From positions 1 through 64,000 of the forward strand of contig CABZNT010000001.1 of NCBI GenBank assembly GCA_902527105.1: a stretch of 64,000 nucleotides of DNA, in the 5' to 3' direction. The translations under genes were made by a program, and so were the position numbers. Origin of the DNA: an uncultured Prochlorococcus sp. Lineage in GTDB: Bacteria; Cyanobacteriota; Cyanobacteriia; PCC-6307; Cyanobiaceae. The notes below the pieces were generated by a model that was not told the origin of the DNA, made no database searches, and was given only the letters and a program-made list of their open reading frames with translations. Shown here one piece after another: positions 10,189 to 19,568 of this stretch (position 1 is the first letter of the stretch; each line of letters begins with the position of its first letter).

Positions 10189-11754
10189 TTAATGAGCACT
10201 TTCAATGCCGCCTAGTCTCTCAAATAAGTTAAGACTTTCTTTATTTAATCCTATAATTTCAACTTTAGAACCACCATTCTGGAATTTTCTAATAATTTGC
10301 TCAAGAGCAACAACTCCACTTTGATCCCAAATATGAGCTAAAGACATATCAATTACAATATTTTCTGGATGTTCATGAATATCAAATCCTTGTAAAAAAT
10401 AAATTTTACTTACAAAAAATAATTGTCCTTTTACTTTGTAGGTAATCAAATTATTTTCTTTAGCTCTAGAGACAGTTATAACTTTCGCTACTTTTCTGCT
10501 AAAAAGAATTGCAGCTAATGCAACTCCTGCAATAACTCCAAGTGCAAGATTATGAGGTTTTGTAAGCATTGTAACTGCAAAAGTCATAAGCATGACTGCA
10601 GTATCGCTTTTAGGTATCTTTCTAATATTTTTTAATCCATTTATATCTGCTGTACTTATTGCTATTGTAATCATGATTGCTACTAAAGCAGCCATTGGTA
10701 TTGCTCCAATCCAAGATTTCAAGAGGATGATCATAATTAGGAGAGATATACCTGAGGAGAGGGTTGACAATCTAGATTTGCCACCATTTTCAGTATTCAT
10801 TACAGATTGCCCAACTAAGGCACATCCTGCCATCCCGCCGAATAAGGATGCCACAATATTTGCGATTCCCTGTCCTCTTGCTTCTTTATTTTTATTAGAA
10901 CTTGTATCAGTTACATCGTCTAAAATGTCTTGAGTTAAAAAGGTTTCCATTAAACCCACTAGAGATATTGCAAGTGAGGTCGGTAAAATTATCCCTAATG
11001 TTTCAAGACTAAAAGGTACTTTTCCATTTTCTATTGATCCAAAAGGAAGAGAAATAATTGGTAATCCTTCAGGTAATTTACCCAAATCGCTAACTGTTGG
11101 GACATCTAGATTAAAGAATATGCTTATGAGAGTAATTATTACTATTGCGATAAGTTGAGACGGAACTACTTTTGTGATTTTTGGAAGACCATAGATAATT
11201 ATTAATCCTAGGATTACAAGAATCCAAACTACTGGAATCTGAGAGTTGACTGGATATTGATTTAAAGTTTGTTCAACAAATCCTTTTGTTTCTTTAATAC
11301 CTATTCCTAACTGAGGTAGTTGTGCTTGAAATATTAAAAGTGCCAGCGCATTTACAAATCCACTTAATACTCCTGTTGGTACGAATCGCATTTGGTAGGC
11401 CAGTCTTAAATATCCCCAAAGAATTTGAAAAATTCCAGTTAATATTCCAGCTGCAATAAGATACGGGACTCCTAATCCAGGAGCTTGTGATTCTCCATAA
11501 GCGACAAGTCCAGTCATCAAAAGAGCTGTTGAACCTGTAGCTGAAGTGATCATTCCCCTTCTTCCTCCTACAATCGCAATTGTTATAGATAAGCAGAATG
11601 CACCAAAAAGGCCAACTTTAGGATCTACGCCAGCTATACCTGAAAAAGCAATTGCTTCTGGGATCATTGCAAAAGCAACGACTAAGCCAGACAAAATATT
11701 TGATTTCGGATCATCTAACCAATTTTTAGATAAATATCTTGAGAAATTTGACAT
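10189..11754 (-). CDS. SulP-family anion transporter with STAS domain
   Basis: This 521-aa protein has about ten to twelve hydrophobic segments opening with the SulP signature (SGLVVAFAMIPEAIAFSGIAGVDPKVGLF). A C-terminal STAS domain (about residues 430-521) contains VIDMSLAHIWDQSGVVAL. Members carry sulfate or, as BicA, bicarbonate; sequence alone does not decide. It ends 6 nt from convergent metA, so a sulfur-assimilation link is possible but not shown. Confidence 0.85.
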   Translation of the reverse strand: MSNFSRYLSKNWLDDPKSNILSGLVVAFAMIPEAIAFSGIAGVDPKVGLFGAFCLSITIAIVGGRRGMITSATGSTALLMTGLVAYGESQAPGLGVPYLIAAGILTGIFQILWGYLRLAYQMRFVPTGVLSGFVNALALLIFQAQLPQLGIGIKETKGFVEQTLNQYPVNSQIPVVWILVILGLIIIYGLPKITKVVPSQLIAIVIITLISIFFNLDVPTVSDLGKLPEGLPIISLPFGSIENGKVPFSLETLGIILPTSLAISLVGLMETFLTQDILDDVTDTSSNKNKEARGQGIANIVASLFGGMAGCALVGQSVMNTENGGKSRLSTLSSGISLLIMIILLKSWIGAIPMAALVAIMITIAISTADINGLKNIRKIPKSDTAVMLMTFAVTMLTKPHNLALGVIAGVALAAILFSRKVAKVITVSRAKENNLITYKVKGQLFFVSKIYFLQGFDIHEHPENIVIDMSLAHIWDQSGVVALEQIIRKFQNGGSKVEIIGLNKESLNLFERLGGIESAH

Positions 11755-11784
11755 TTTAAGTTTCTTTTTAATTAAAAAGTTACC

Positions 11785-13065
11785 TCATAAAGGAGGCAAA
11801 ATACCCTGTGGGTCAAAAATATTCTTTAAAGTTTTTAATTCATTCATTCTATTTCCAAAAGCTAATGTAAGTTCTTCTCCATGAGAATTTAAATGATTAT
11901 GCAATTGGGCTAAATGAATATTTGGATAAAACCTTTTTAGGTCGTTCCAAGATTTATAAAACCAGTCCAAAACAACTTCTTTTTCTTGAAGATCATTTTT
12001 TTTCCATGATGCATATATCCATGGTTTCCAAGTACTTTTTCTATGAACAAAAAAGGTTGAGCCATGATTTAAATTTTTTGTTTTGCAACCTAGTTGTTGA
12101 GAAGCAACATAACAGGAATTATTGGGTTTATTCTCCATTATTTCATTCAAACATTTTATGAAACTTGGGATATGATTTTTTAAATCTTCTCCAAGAAGAC
12201 TAATTACTTCAGAATGGTTATTTGAATTAAGCTCATATAAATTTAATTCCTTTGGGAAGAAATTTATTTTGTTAAAGTTTTCATAGAATTGTTTTTTTAG
12301 CGCAGGAAATTTGTCTAGAAGCAATAAGTATTCTTCTGTTCTTTTATCCTCTAAAGTATTTTTAAGTTCAGCAAAAATATATATATAAATTTTTTGGGCA
12401 TAAATCCATTGAAGACTAATATTTTCTGGAAATTCCTCTGATATTTTTATTATTTCTGAAAGTTCATTTAGATTTACAAATCCTTCAATAACCTTAATTG
12501 GATTAGATTGGATAGTCTTAAGTTCTATTTCGGTAATAATTGAGAAAAAGGGTGCTGCGCCTCTAATTGCTTCCCAAATCAATTGTTCTTCTGGATTTAT
12601 TTGATTTTTTTTTAAAGAGATAAATGTGCCATTACCCAAGTAACCTTTTATTGATTCAATATTATCAATGGCTAATCCGTAGGCTCTACTGAGCGGGCTT
12701 ACTCCACCAGTAAGTATATAGCCTGCTCCAGGAAGTTTAGAAAGTCCGATTGGAAAACTTCGATTATGTTTTTGTAAATAATTTACTAGATCCCCCATTA
12801 TTACTCCCCCTCCAATTGTTACTAAATTGGTTTTTCTTTCTAGGTGAATTTTGCTGTGATTTTTTCTTAGATCAAGAGTTGTAAAACCATTTTTTGCACA
12901 ACTTGAGGTTGTACCTCCACTACATACGCATAGGTGTTCGAATTTTTCCTTGGAATAGTTTTCCTCAAAAAATAAGGAATCATTCACGTCATAAATTAAT
13001 TTTTTTAATTTTGCATCCTTTGAGTTGATATTCGGAACTTCAAGCAAGTTATTATTATTTTTCAC
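11785..13065 (-). CDS. FAD-linked oxidase (GlcD/BBE-type)
   Basis: This 426-aa protein has a PCMH-type FAD-binding domain. It shows VCSGGTTSSCAKNGFTTLDLRKN, VTIGGGVIMGDLVNYL, SFPIGLSKLPGAGYILTGG and SPLSRAYGLAIDNI, the usual order of FAD-contact loops. The C-terminus resembles the berberine-bridge/GlcD class, ending NIFDPQGILPPL. Substrate unknown; glycolate-like hydroxyacids or sugars are possible. It is 30 nt upstream of the SulP gene on the same strand. Confidence 0.8.
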   Translation of the reverse strand: MKNNNNLLEVPNINSKDAKLKKLIYDVNDSLFFEENYSKEKFEHLCVCSGGTTSSCAKNGFTTLDLRKNHSKIHLERKTNLVTIGGGVIMGDLVNYLQKHNRSFPIGLSKLPGAGYILTGGVSPLSRAYGLAIDNIESIKGYLGNGTFISLKKNQINPEEQLIWEAIRGAAPFFSIITEIELKTIQSNPIKVIEGFVNLNELSEIIKISEEFPENISLQWIYAQKIYIYIFAELKNTLEDKRTEEYLLLLDKFPALKKQFYENFNKINFFPKELNLYELNSNNHSEVISLLGEDLKNHIPSFIKCLNEIMENKPNNSCYVASQQLGCKTKNLNHGSTFFVHRKSTWKPWIYASWKKNDLQEKEVVLDWFYKSWNDLKRFYPNIHLAQLHNHLNSHGEELTLAFGNRMNELKTLKNIFDPQGILPPL

Positions 13066-13106
13066 TACATGAGATTGTTCTTTACTATTATGGTATAAGT
13101 AATAAC

Positions 13107-14267
13107 TTGAATTTGGATAATTTAGATTCGAAGTTAAATAATCAAGTCGCGATACTTATCTGTGGACACGGGAGTAGAAATAAACTAGCTATAGCTGAAT
13201 TTCAAGAATTAACTAAGTTCATCCAAAAAAGATATCCAAATTTTATTGTTGAATATGGTTTCTTGGAGTTCGCTAAACCTTCGATTGTTGATGCTTTAGA
13301 CAAGTTAAAAGATCTTTCTATAAAAAAAGTAATTGCAATACCCGCAATGCTTTTCGCTGCGGGGCATGTAAAAAATGATATACCTAGCTTGCTTATGAAT
13401 TATTCAAGTAAAACAGGTATTGAAATAATTTATGGAAGAGAATTAGGTATTAATAATTTAATGATTAGTGCAGCTTGTGAAAGAGTAAAAGATGTATTTA
13501 AGCAAAATAATACTCTAAAACCTGAAGAATCATTATTAGTTGTTGTTGGTAGAGGCTCTTCTGACCCAGATGCGAATTCCAATGTTTCAAAAATAACGAG
13601 AATGATCGTAGAAGGTATTGGTTTAGGGTGGGGTGAAACAGTTTTTTCTGGAGTAACTTTCCCTCTCGTTGAGCCTGGCTTGAAAAATGTTGTGAGACTT
13701 GGTTATAAAAATATAATTATTTTCCCTTATTTCCTTTTCTCAGGGGTTCTTGTCACAAGAATAAAAAGGCAAAGTGATTTAGTTGCGATTAATAATCCAA
13801 ATATTTTATTCATACATGCAAAATATCTTTCGTCACAGTCTTATGTGGTTGACACTTTTGTAGAAAGGATTGAAGAGATTCTTAATAATGAAGGTAAGAA
13901 TTTTATGAATTGTTCAACTTGTAAATATAGATCAAATTTATTTGGCTTTGAAAAAGAAGTTGGAATGGTACAAGAAAGTCATCATGACCGTGTAGAGGGT
14001 TTGGGTATTAGCTGTGATTTATGTGATCCTGAATGTAATGGTGCTTGTGAAATACAAAATGAAATCCCAACTCATAATTTAGAAAAATCAAACATAGGAG
14101 AAGGTGATTACCCAGAACATGAACTTGTCGAGGCTCATCAACATGAACATACTAACCATCATCATCACCATAGTATTTATCCAAATTCAAATCACCCTTT
14201 AGGACCTGTCACGCTTCGCTTGCCTAATGAAGATCAAATCTTAAGAAAATCCGTTGAAAATAACTGA
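13107..14267 (+). CDS. cbiX: Sirohydrochlorin cobaltochelatase CbiX-like
   Basis: This 386-aa protein opens with the chelatase motif LICGHGSRNKLAIAEF and has a second half with VVVGRGSSDPDANSNV, so it is a two-lobed class II chelatase. The tail is odd: a Cys-rich stretch (CSTCKYRS...CDLCDPECNGAC) and a His-rich run (HQHEHTNHHHHHS), likely metal-holding. The family inserts cobalt into sirohydrochlorin for B12 synthesis, which serves the B12-dependent nrdJ found at 25.5 kb. It starts at TTG. Confidence 0.85.
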   Translation: MNLDNLDSKLNNQVAILICGHGSRNKLAIAEFQELTKFIQKRYPNFIVEYGFLEFAKPSIVDALDKLKDLSIKKVIAIPAMLFAAGHVKNDIPSLLMNYSSKTGIEIIYGRELGINNLMISAACERVKDVFKQNNTLKPEESLLVVVGRGSSDPDANSNVSKITRMIVEGIGLGWGETVFSGVTFPLVEPGLKNVVRLGYKNIIIFPYFLFSGVLVTRIKRQSDLVAINNPNILFIHAKYLSSQSYVVDTFVERIEEILNNEGKNFMNCSTCKYRSNLFGFEKEVGMVQESHHDRVEGLGISCDLCDPECNGACEIQNEIPTHNLEKSNIGEGDYPEHELVEAHQHEHTNHHHHHSIYPNSNHPLGPVTLRLPNEDQILRKSVENN

Positions 14268-14355
14268 ATCATGCGTCTCTTTCTCGACTAAGTCTTAATA
14301 GACTCAGGCATATAAGTATTCCTAATGTAAAATCCTAAAAGTATTTTGAGCTTGA

Positions 14356-14397
14356 TTTTCCACAATTTACAGGTTGTTTTCCACGTCCAAATCCACA
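14356..14397. promoter_or_regulatory. Cluster of three DnaA-box-like nonamers in a 350-nt gap
   Basis: The gap 14268-14619 holds no gene that I can support. It carries TTTTCCACA (14356-14364), TTTTCCACG (14377-14385) and AAATCCACA (14389-14397) in one orientation within 42 bp. TTTTCCACA is the cyanobacterial DnaA box. No dnaA, dnaN or other origin gene is near, so this is a candidate DnaA-binding or regulatory cluster only. A short inverted repeat (AGTCTTAATAGACT) lies near 14293. Confidence 0.35.
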
Positions 14398-14619
14398 TTG
14401 GATTAGAAATCCCAGCAGTTTTTGAAAAAAACAGGACTTCAACATTATTGTTGACTTTTTCTTAAAGAACTAATCAATTTCCTTATCTAAAAAGTAAGTT
14501 TTTTAAAAACAAACTTATAGCATGAGTCTCATTTGATAATTTGAAAAGTTTAGATTCAGATTTTTTTTGATATTTTTAGAAAAAAATATCATTATATTCA
14601 TGTAAGAAAATATAGATTT

Positions 14620-14877
14620 ATGGATCAAATCAGCCAATCAAATTTAACTGATAAGAAACTTGTCGAATGTTCATCAAAAAAAGTCTCTTTAGAAACAGAA
14701 CTTTCAGAAACTCTTTATAACACTATGAAAGATTTCGTATTAAGTAACCCAACTTGGGATCAATATAAACTTATAAATTCAGCATTAGCTACTTTTCTCG
14801 TCCAAAACGGTTGTACAGATAATTCTGTCTCAGAAATTTATTTAAATCAATTATTTACACCTTCTAAGTCTTTTTAA
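14620..14877 (+). CDS. DUF2811-family protein
   Basis: This 85-aa protein matches the cyanobacterial DUF2811 pattern: VSLETELSETLYNTMKDFV, then NPTWDQYKLINSALATFLVQNG. It is soluble and probably helical. Function unknown. Its last 14 nt overlap the end of the convergent GMC oxidoreductase gene. Confidence 0.75.
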   Translation: MDQISQSNLTDKKLVECSSKKVSLETELSETLYNTMKDFVLSNPTWDQYKLINSALATFLVQNGCTDNSVSEIYLNQLFTPSKSF

Positions 14878-16504
14878 TATTTAAACAGGCTCTTCTACTC
14901 AAAGCCATCATTGTAAGTGTCGGGCTTTGCCATGATGATGTGGGCCAGCATGCCCCATCTAATACAAGCACATTCTTGCATCTCCATAATCTATTAAATT
15001 TATTAACTACGCTATTTTCTTCATTTATCCCCATTGGTGCTCCCCCTACTTCATGAATGTAATATCCAGGAGGAGGAGGACTATCTGAAAGTGCGATCAA
15101 ATTTTTTGTAAATAAACTCCCTAGTGGGATATTGATTAGTTCATCAATATTTTTTATTTCTCCATTGGCAGCTTTTATTGATTTTCGTATTGTTTTTTCC
15201 ATATGTTTTGCCATGTTTAACTCATTCTCGCTCCATTCGAATTCAATGTAAGGAATTGGGATACCCCATTCATCTGTTTTTTTTGAGAGAGAAACTGAGT
15301 TTTTCTCTCTAGGAAGGACTTCGCCATGGGCGATAAGAAAGCCAATGGATTTGTTTTTGTCTTTTTGCAAAAATTCAGGTATTCCTAATCTATCAATTGC
15401 CCCCCAGATTCCATAACCTCTATGGAAATTTATGTCGTCAATTTCGGGTAAATTTGAACCAAATGGAATAAAGAAGCTGCCTGCACCAGAAAGATCGGGA
15501 GGATTATCTAATGGTTTATCTGAGGGTTTTGTTTTTGGGACTGAAAAAAATCTACAGATAGATACGTGATCCATGAGGTATTTGCCTAATTTCCCAGAAT
15601 TATCTTTAAACCCTGAGGAATTTGATTTATATTCTGAGTTAAGGAGTATTCTCAGCGTTGAAATTGTTGATGCACAGAGAAGAATTAAATCACAATTTAG
15701 TACTTCTTTATGTCCATTTTCTAGGTTTACGATCGTTAGTTTTGAGGCAAGCTCTGTTATCTTGTTAATTTCAAAAGACTCTACTAGGCAATTAGAGATT
15801 ACTTGCACATTTCCAGTATCTAAAGCTTTTTTTAAAGAGCTTCCTACACTAGAGGAATTAGGCCATTTTTTATCTTTTACTGATGAATTGCGGTCAAATC
15901 CTCTTGATTGTATAAATGGATAATTTAATTTTGATTTAACTTTGATGCCAAAAACATTTTCGTTTTCTGTTAGAGGTATTTCACCAATATATTTACCGTT
16001 CGGGACTTCTTTAATGTCATCTTTTCGTCCATAGATGCCGCAGAAATTTTCAATGAAATCATAGTGAGAGGAAAGTTCATCGTATGAAATAGGCCAGTTT
16101 GGCCCGAATCCGTCTTTATTAGCAGGATGAAAATCTTCCGAGGAAAGTCTTAATGTTATACCTCCCCACGTTAATGATCTCCCCCCATATTGTTTACCTT
16201 GGGTCCAAAGAAATGGCTTTTTTTTTGGGAAGTCATAAGGATGTTTCAATTCATTTGAATATAAGTCAGGATTATTTTTCCAATAACCAGGATGTTGGCA
16301 TTGATTGGTATGTTTTTTTGTCAAAACTCCTGATAATCTTTTTAATGTACTTTTTGGCTCATGATTACTAGCTTCATGCCTTTTAACTTGAGTCCCTGCT
16401 TCTATTACTAAAACTTTGATCCCTCTTTCTGCCAATGTAAGTGCTGCTATTCCTCCTGTAGCTCCAGAACCAACAACAATTGCATCATAGGGACTTATAT
16501 CCAA
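14864..16504 (-). CDS. GMC-family FAD oxidoreductase
   Basis: This 546-aa protein has the N-terminal ADP-binding fold DAIVVGSGATGGIAALTLAERG and ends with the family C-terminus (HEVGGAPMG...NVLVLDGACWPTSSWQSPTLT) typical of glucose-methanol-choline oxidoreductases. The likely role is FAD-dependent oxidation of an alcohol or sugar; the substrate is unknown. It is transcribed as a single gene between convergent and divergent neighbours. Confidence 0.85.
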   Translation of the reverse strand: MDISPYDAIVVGSGATGGIAALTLAERGIKVLVIEAGTQVKRHEASNHEPKSTLKRLSGVLTKKHTNQCQHPGYWKNNPDLYSNELKHPYDFPKKKPFLWTQGKQYGGRSLTWGGITLRLSSEDFHPANKDGFGPNWPISYDELSSHYDFIENFCGIYGRKDDIKEVPNGKYIGEIPLTENENVFGIKVKSKLNYPFIQSRGFDRNSSVKDKKWPNSSSVGSSLKKALDTGNVQVISNCLVESFEINKITELASKLTIVNLENGHKEVLNCDLILLCASTISTLRILLNSEYKSNSSGFKDNSGKLGKYLMDHVSICRFFSVPKTKPSDKPLDNPPDLSGAGSFFIPFGSNLPEIDDINFHRGYGIWGAIDRLGIPEFLQKDKNKSIGFLIAHGEVLPREKNSVSLSKKTDEWGIPIPYIEFEWSENELNMAKHMEKTIRKSIKAANGEIKNIDELINIPLGSLFTKNLIALSDSPPPPGYYIHEVGGAPMGINEENSVVNKFNRLWRCKNVLVLDGACWPTSSWQSPTLTMMALSRRACLNIKKT

Positions 16505-16611
16505 AACCTAGTTCGTGATTTGCTATTTCAATAAATATAGCATTCAGTAAATTATTAATTTTTAGATTTCAGCTTAAGAAGTTAGAATTTATTGAAATAC
16601 CACTCAAACAA

Positions 16612-17085
16612 ATGAGATTTATAATTTTAACTTTTTTAATAATTGTTTTAACCCTCCCTTCTAGAAGCTTCGCTGCGTTGGATTATGGTAAACAATCTTT
16701 GGTAGGGGCTGATTTTTCTGGCTCTGATTTAAAAGGTGCAACTTTCTATTTGACTGATTTACAAGATGCAAATTTATCAGGTTGTGAGCTCCAAAATGCG
16801 ACTCTTTATGGAGCAAAATTGAAAGATACTAATTTAAGTAACTCCAACTTAAAAGAAGTAACATTAGACTCAGCTGTTTTAGATGGAACAGATTTATCAA
16901 ATACTAACTTGGAGGATTCTTTTGCTTATAGTACCCAGTTTGAAAATGTAAAAATACAAGGCGCAGACTTCACAAATGTTTTTCTGCCAAAAGATATTAT
17001 TAGGAAATTTTGTGAAAGTGCCACTGGTACTAATCCAATCACAAATAGAGAAACCAGAGAAACTTTAGAGTGCGATTACATTTAA
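16612..17085 (+). CDS. Secreted pentapeptide-repeat protein
   Basis: This 157-aa protein has a hydrophobic signal peptide (about residues 1-21, ending RSFAA). It then has about seven to nine A(D/N)LxX pentapeptide repeats (GADFSGSDLKGA, DLQDANLSG, GAKLKDTNLSN) forming a right-handed beta-helix. A C-terminal pair of Cys residues (KFCES and LECDY) may form a disulfide. It is predicted to be in the lumen or periplasm. Role unknown. Confidence 0.85.
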   Translation: MRFIILTFLIIVLTLPSRSFAALDYGKQSLVGADFSGSDLKGATFYLTDLQDANLSGCELQNATLYGAKLKDTNLSNSNLKEVTLDSAVLDGTDLSNTNLEDSFAYSTQFENVKIQGADFTNVFLPKDIIRKFCESATGTNPITNRETRETLECDYI

Positions 17086-17087
17086 AT

Positions 17088-17480
17088 TTATGCACATACA
17101 AGTTCTTTTTTAATCTTTCTTTGTTTATAAAGTGATCTTCCAACAGGCCAACCTAAAGTTGATAAATGTCTCATTAAAGATCTTGAGTATTTGTAATAAA
17201 AATTGTCTGAATATTTGATACCAAGTTCTTTTAAAGTAGTTATTAATAAACATAGATCTTTCTTGTTGCCTTTTTTCATATCCAATAATATCAATGCTTC
17301 ACTTGATAATTTTTTTTCTAGAACCTTATCATTTTCAGCAAAACCAACTTTAAGTGAATTTAATTGATCAGAATAAAGAGTATAAATTATTCCATCTTTG
17401 AATTTATCTATATAAGTATTTACCTTAAACTTTGATGATATTAATGTCTTGTATCCTTTAATGATTTTTTTGTTATTCAT
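17088..17480 (-). CDS. Hypothetical protein, second gene of RHH operon
   Basis: This 130-aa basic protein has no membrane segment and a helical, Leu/Lys-rich sequence. It follows the ribbon-helix-helix gene after 2 nt, so the two are surely cotranscribed. I recognise no domain. A regulator paired with a small basic partner could be a toxin-antitoxin-like or plasmid-type pair, but nothing in the sequence proves it. Confidence 0.65.
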   Translation of the reverse strand: MNNKKIIKGYKTLISSKFKVNTYIDKFKDGIIYTLYSDQLNSLKVGFAENDKVLEKKLSSEALILLDMKKGNKKDLCLLITTLKELGIKYSDNFYYKYSRSLMRHLSTLGWPVGRSLYKQRKIKKELVCA

Positions 17481-17482
17481 AA

Positions 17483-17980
17483 TTATTTGATCTCATGCTG
17501 AGCTATTTCGTATTTCTCTAATAGATTGTTTACTTCTGCTAGTGCAATCCTCTTTTGACAGGCTGAGTCATATCTATTTACTGCTACTGAAGGTATTGAA
17601 CCTTTGCTTTTCATTTCCCTTATGCCAGTTTCTAAACATTGAAAAGCAACACTTGATAGATCTCTTCCTTCTGCTGCTGCCCAAACTTTCAAAAGATAAG
17701 TAAGATTTGATGGTACTGATATCTGTACTTTGTTTGAATTTGAAGTATTTAAAGCAATATCATCGAGGCTAATTTCTTTTGAAGAAATAGTTTCTTTAAC
17801 TTTTTTCTTCAAAAATTTTACTTGGTTTATAGCGTCCTCTTTATTCTTTATTTTTTGCTCTATTTCAAATAACTCTTCTTCAGAATTAATTAAAGCTTCT
17901 AATGCCCATTTAGCATCATCTTTCGCAACAGCGGTTCTATCAAGCCATTCATCTCTTATTTTTGACCAATTACTAGGCAT
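17483..17980 (-). CDS. Ribbon-helix-helix DNA-binding protein candidate
   Basis: This 165-aa protein has a coiled N-terminal half (residues 20-60). It then has a CopG/Arc-like segment: strand VQISVPSNLTYLLKVWAAAEG followed by helix RDLSSVAFQCLETGIREM. That order matches ribbon-helix-helix proteins. Two palindromes lie 31-66 bp upstream of its start codon, as expected for autoregulation. It heads a two-gene operon with the 17088-17480 gene. Confidence 0.6.
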   Translation of the reverse strand: MPSNWSKIRDEWLDRTAVAKDDAKWALEALINSEEELFEIEQKIKNKEDAINQVKFLKKKVKETISSKEISLDDIALNTSNSNKVQISVPSNLTYLLKVWAAAEGRDLSSVAFQCLETGIREMKSKGSIPSVAVNRYDSACQKRIALAEVNNLLEKYEIAQHEIK

Positions 17981-18010
17981 AAGCTTTATGCGATAATTAT
18001 ATGATATATA

Positions 18011-18046
18011 AATCTAAATGGATTGTCTACTTAATCTAAATAGATT
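18011..18046. promoter_or_regulatory. Tandem palindromic operator candidates upstream of the RHH gene
   Basis: AATCTAAATGGATT (18011-18024) and AATCTAAATAGATT (18033-18046) are near-identical. The second is a perfect inverted repeat (AATCTA-AA-TAGATT). The two are 22 bp apart, two helical turns, and a half site TAGATT follows at 18052-18057. They lie 31-66 bp upstream of the RHH gene's start. RHH proteins usually bind such repeated short palindromes. Confidence 0.5.
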
Positions 18047-18246
18047 TAATGTAGATTGTACAAAATTCAAATTTAATTTTAATAATTCCTCATTTTAGAA
18101 ATAATCTTTTGCAACAATTGAAACTGCAGAATCTATCAAATATGATCTTAAAAATATTTTTTCATTAATTGATAACGATATATTAGATAATTTGATCTTT
18201 TTTAAAATTTAGTTATTTGTTTATTTAATAAAAAACTTCTGAGATT

Positions 18247-18636
18247 TTAATCTCGTTCAATAAGTTCAATTTTATAACCATCAGGATCCTCAACAAAAGC
18301 CAAGACAGTAGTACTGTTTTTCATTGTTTTAGGTTTAGTTGTTATTTTACAACCATTATTTTCTAATCCTTGGCAAATTAAATGAATATCTTTTACTCCA
18401 ATAGCTATATGACCATATTTATCTCCAAGCTCATAGTCTTCAGACTTTTTGTCCCAGTTATAAGTTAATTCAATTACTGTGTTTTCTTTTTCTGATCCAT
18501 AACCAACAAATGCCAAAGTAAATTTTCCCTGAGGGTAATCCTTTTTTCTTAATAATTTCATTCCTAGTCTATTGACGTAGAAATTTATGGATTTATCTAA
18601 ATTTCCAACCCTCAACATTGTATGTAGGATACGCAT
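18247..18636 (-). CDS. gloA: Lactoylglutathione lyase (glyoxalase I)
   Basis: This 129-aa VOC-fold enzyme matches GloA throughout: HTMLRVGNLDKSINFYVNRLGMKLLRKKDYP, ELTYNW, YGHIAIGVKDI and FVEDPDGYKIELIE. The metal ligands are the expected His and Glu positions (H5, E56, H76, E126 by eye). It converts the methylglyoxal-glutathione adduct to lactoylglutathione in the cytoplasm. Length is normal. Confidence 0.92.
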   Translation of the reverse strand: MRILHTMLRVGNLDKSINFYVNRLGMKLLRKKDYPQGKFTLAFVGYGSEKENTVIELTYNWDKKSEDYELGDKYGHIAIGVKDIHLICQGLENNGCKITTKPKTMKNSTTVLAFVEDPDGYKIELIERD

Positions 18637-18769
18637 TTTGAATTATGAACCTTAATCAATTATCTAATATTTAATAACCATCTGCAAAAGTTGATTTTTT
18701 CGAGGCTAAGTCTTTTATTAAGTTCAGAAAAATTAGGTTAAAATATGATTACGAATTTTCAATAATATA

Positions 18770-19204
18770 TTGAATCAGATATTCCAGAGACTCTCATCAG
18801 TATTTTTGTATACTTTGCCATTAAAGGTATCAATACCTTTTGGATATTATTTGTTCTATAAATATTCATTTTTAAAAATTCTATTATTACTAACTTTTCC
18901 GATAGCAATAATTGAACAATCTTTGCCTTTTGGTAGTTTTTTATTATTTATAATTTTGTTTGCTGGATTAGTTAGAAATCCAAATGTCCCCTATTTCGTT
19001 AGATATAACGCATGCCAAGCATTACTTATAGATATTGCTTTGATAATAATTTCATATTTCTTGAGAATATTTCCCCTGATGGAATTAGGCTCAATTATTT
19101 TTATATTTACACTATGTATTTTTATTTATTCGATTTCTAAATGTATTTATGGAGTTGAACCTGAAATTCCCTTAATTAGTAAATCTGCAAGAATGCAAAT
19201 TTAA
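18770..19204 (+). CDS. Tic20-like membrane protein
   Basis: This 144-aa protein has four predicted membrane segments and the Tic20/Ycf60 signature around VRNPNVPYFVRYNACQALLIDI. The family includes the chloroplast inner-envelope translocon subunit; the cyanobacterial role is unclear. It starts at TTG (18770), because the ATG upstream hits a stop after six codons. Confidence 0.75.
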   Translation: MNQIFQRLSSVFLYTLPLKVSIPFGYYLFYKYSFLKILLLLTFPIAIIEQSLPFGSFLLFIILFAGLVRNPNVPYFVRYNACQALLIDIALIIISYFLRIFPLMELGSIIFIFTLCIFIYSISKCIYGVEPEIPLISKSARMQI

Positions 19205-19231
19205 AATGATTTATAGATTTACCGACTTTCT

Positions 19232-19561
19232 TCAGCACTCATTCAGAATAGATTCCCATCTTTGTTGACTTGCCTTTATTGCTTCCTTTGGTGGATCAGC
19301 TCCCTCTATTTCAAAGGCTTTAATTAATGATTTATTAGCTAATAGACCCAAACGTGCCGCCTCTCTTTGCCTAGAACAGACTTTTTTTCTTGATCCCTCT
19401 TTTAGATCATTTTCGATTTCTTTAAGGATTTGGCTAGCTTCATTTGATTTAGAATAAAAATCATTCATATAAACATCAAGTGCCGTATCAGCAAAGATTT
19501 CAACTGGAGAGATTATTGTGATTAAGCACACTATAAAACTTACAAATATAACTATTTTCAT
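19232..19561 (-). CDS. Secreted small hypothetical protein
   Basis: This 109-aa protein has a signal peptide (about residues 1-24, IVCLITIISPVEIFADT). The mature part is helical, with two Cys (KVCSRQREAARLG and the C-terminal NEC), possibly a disulfide. Family and function are not recognised. It follows the membrane-protein gene at 19569-20153 after a 7-nt gap, so they may be cotranscribed. Confidence 0.65.
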   Translation of the reverse strand: MKIVIFVSFIVCLITIISPVEIFADTALDVYMNDFYSKSNEASQILKEIENDLKEGSRKKVCSRQREAARLGLLANKSLIKAFEIEGADPPKEAIKASQQRWESILNEC

Positions 19562-19568
19562 GAGAATC

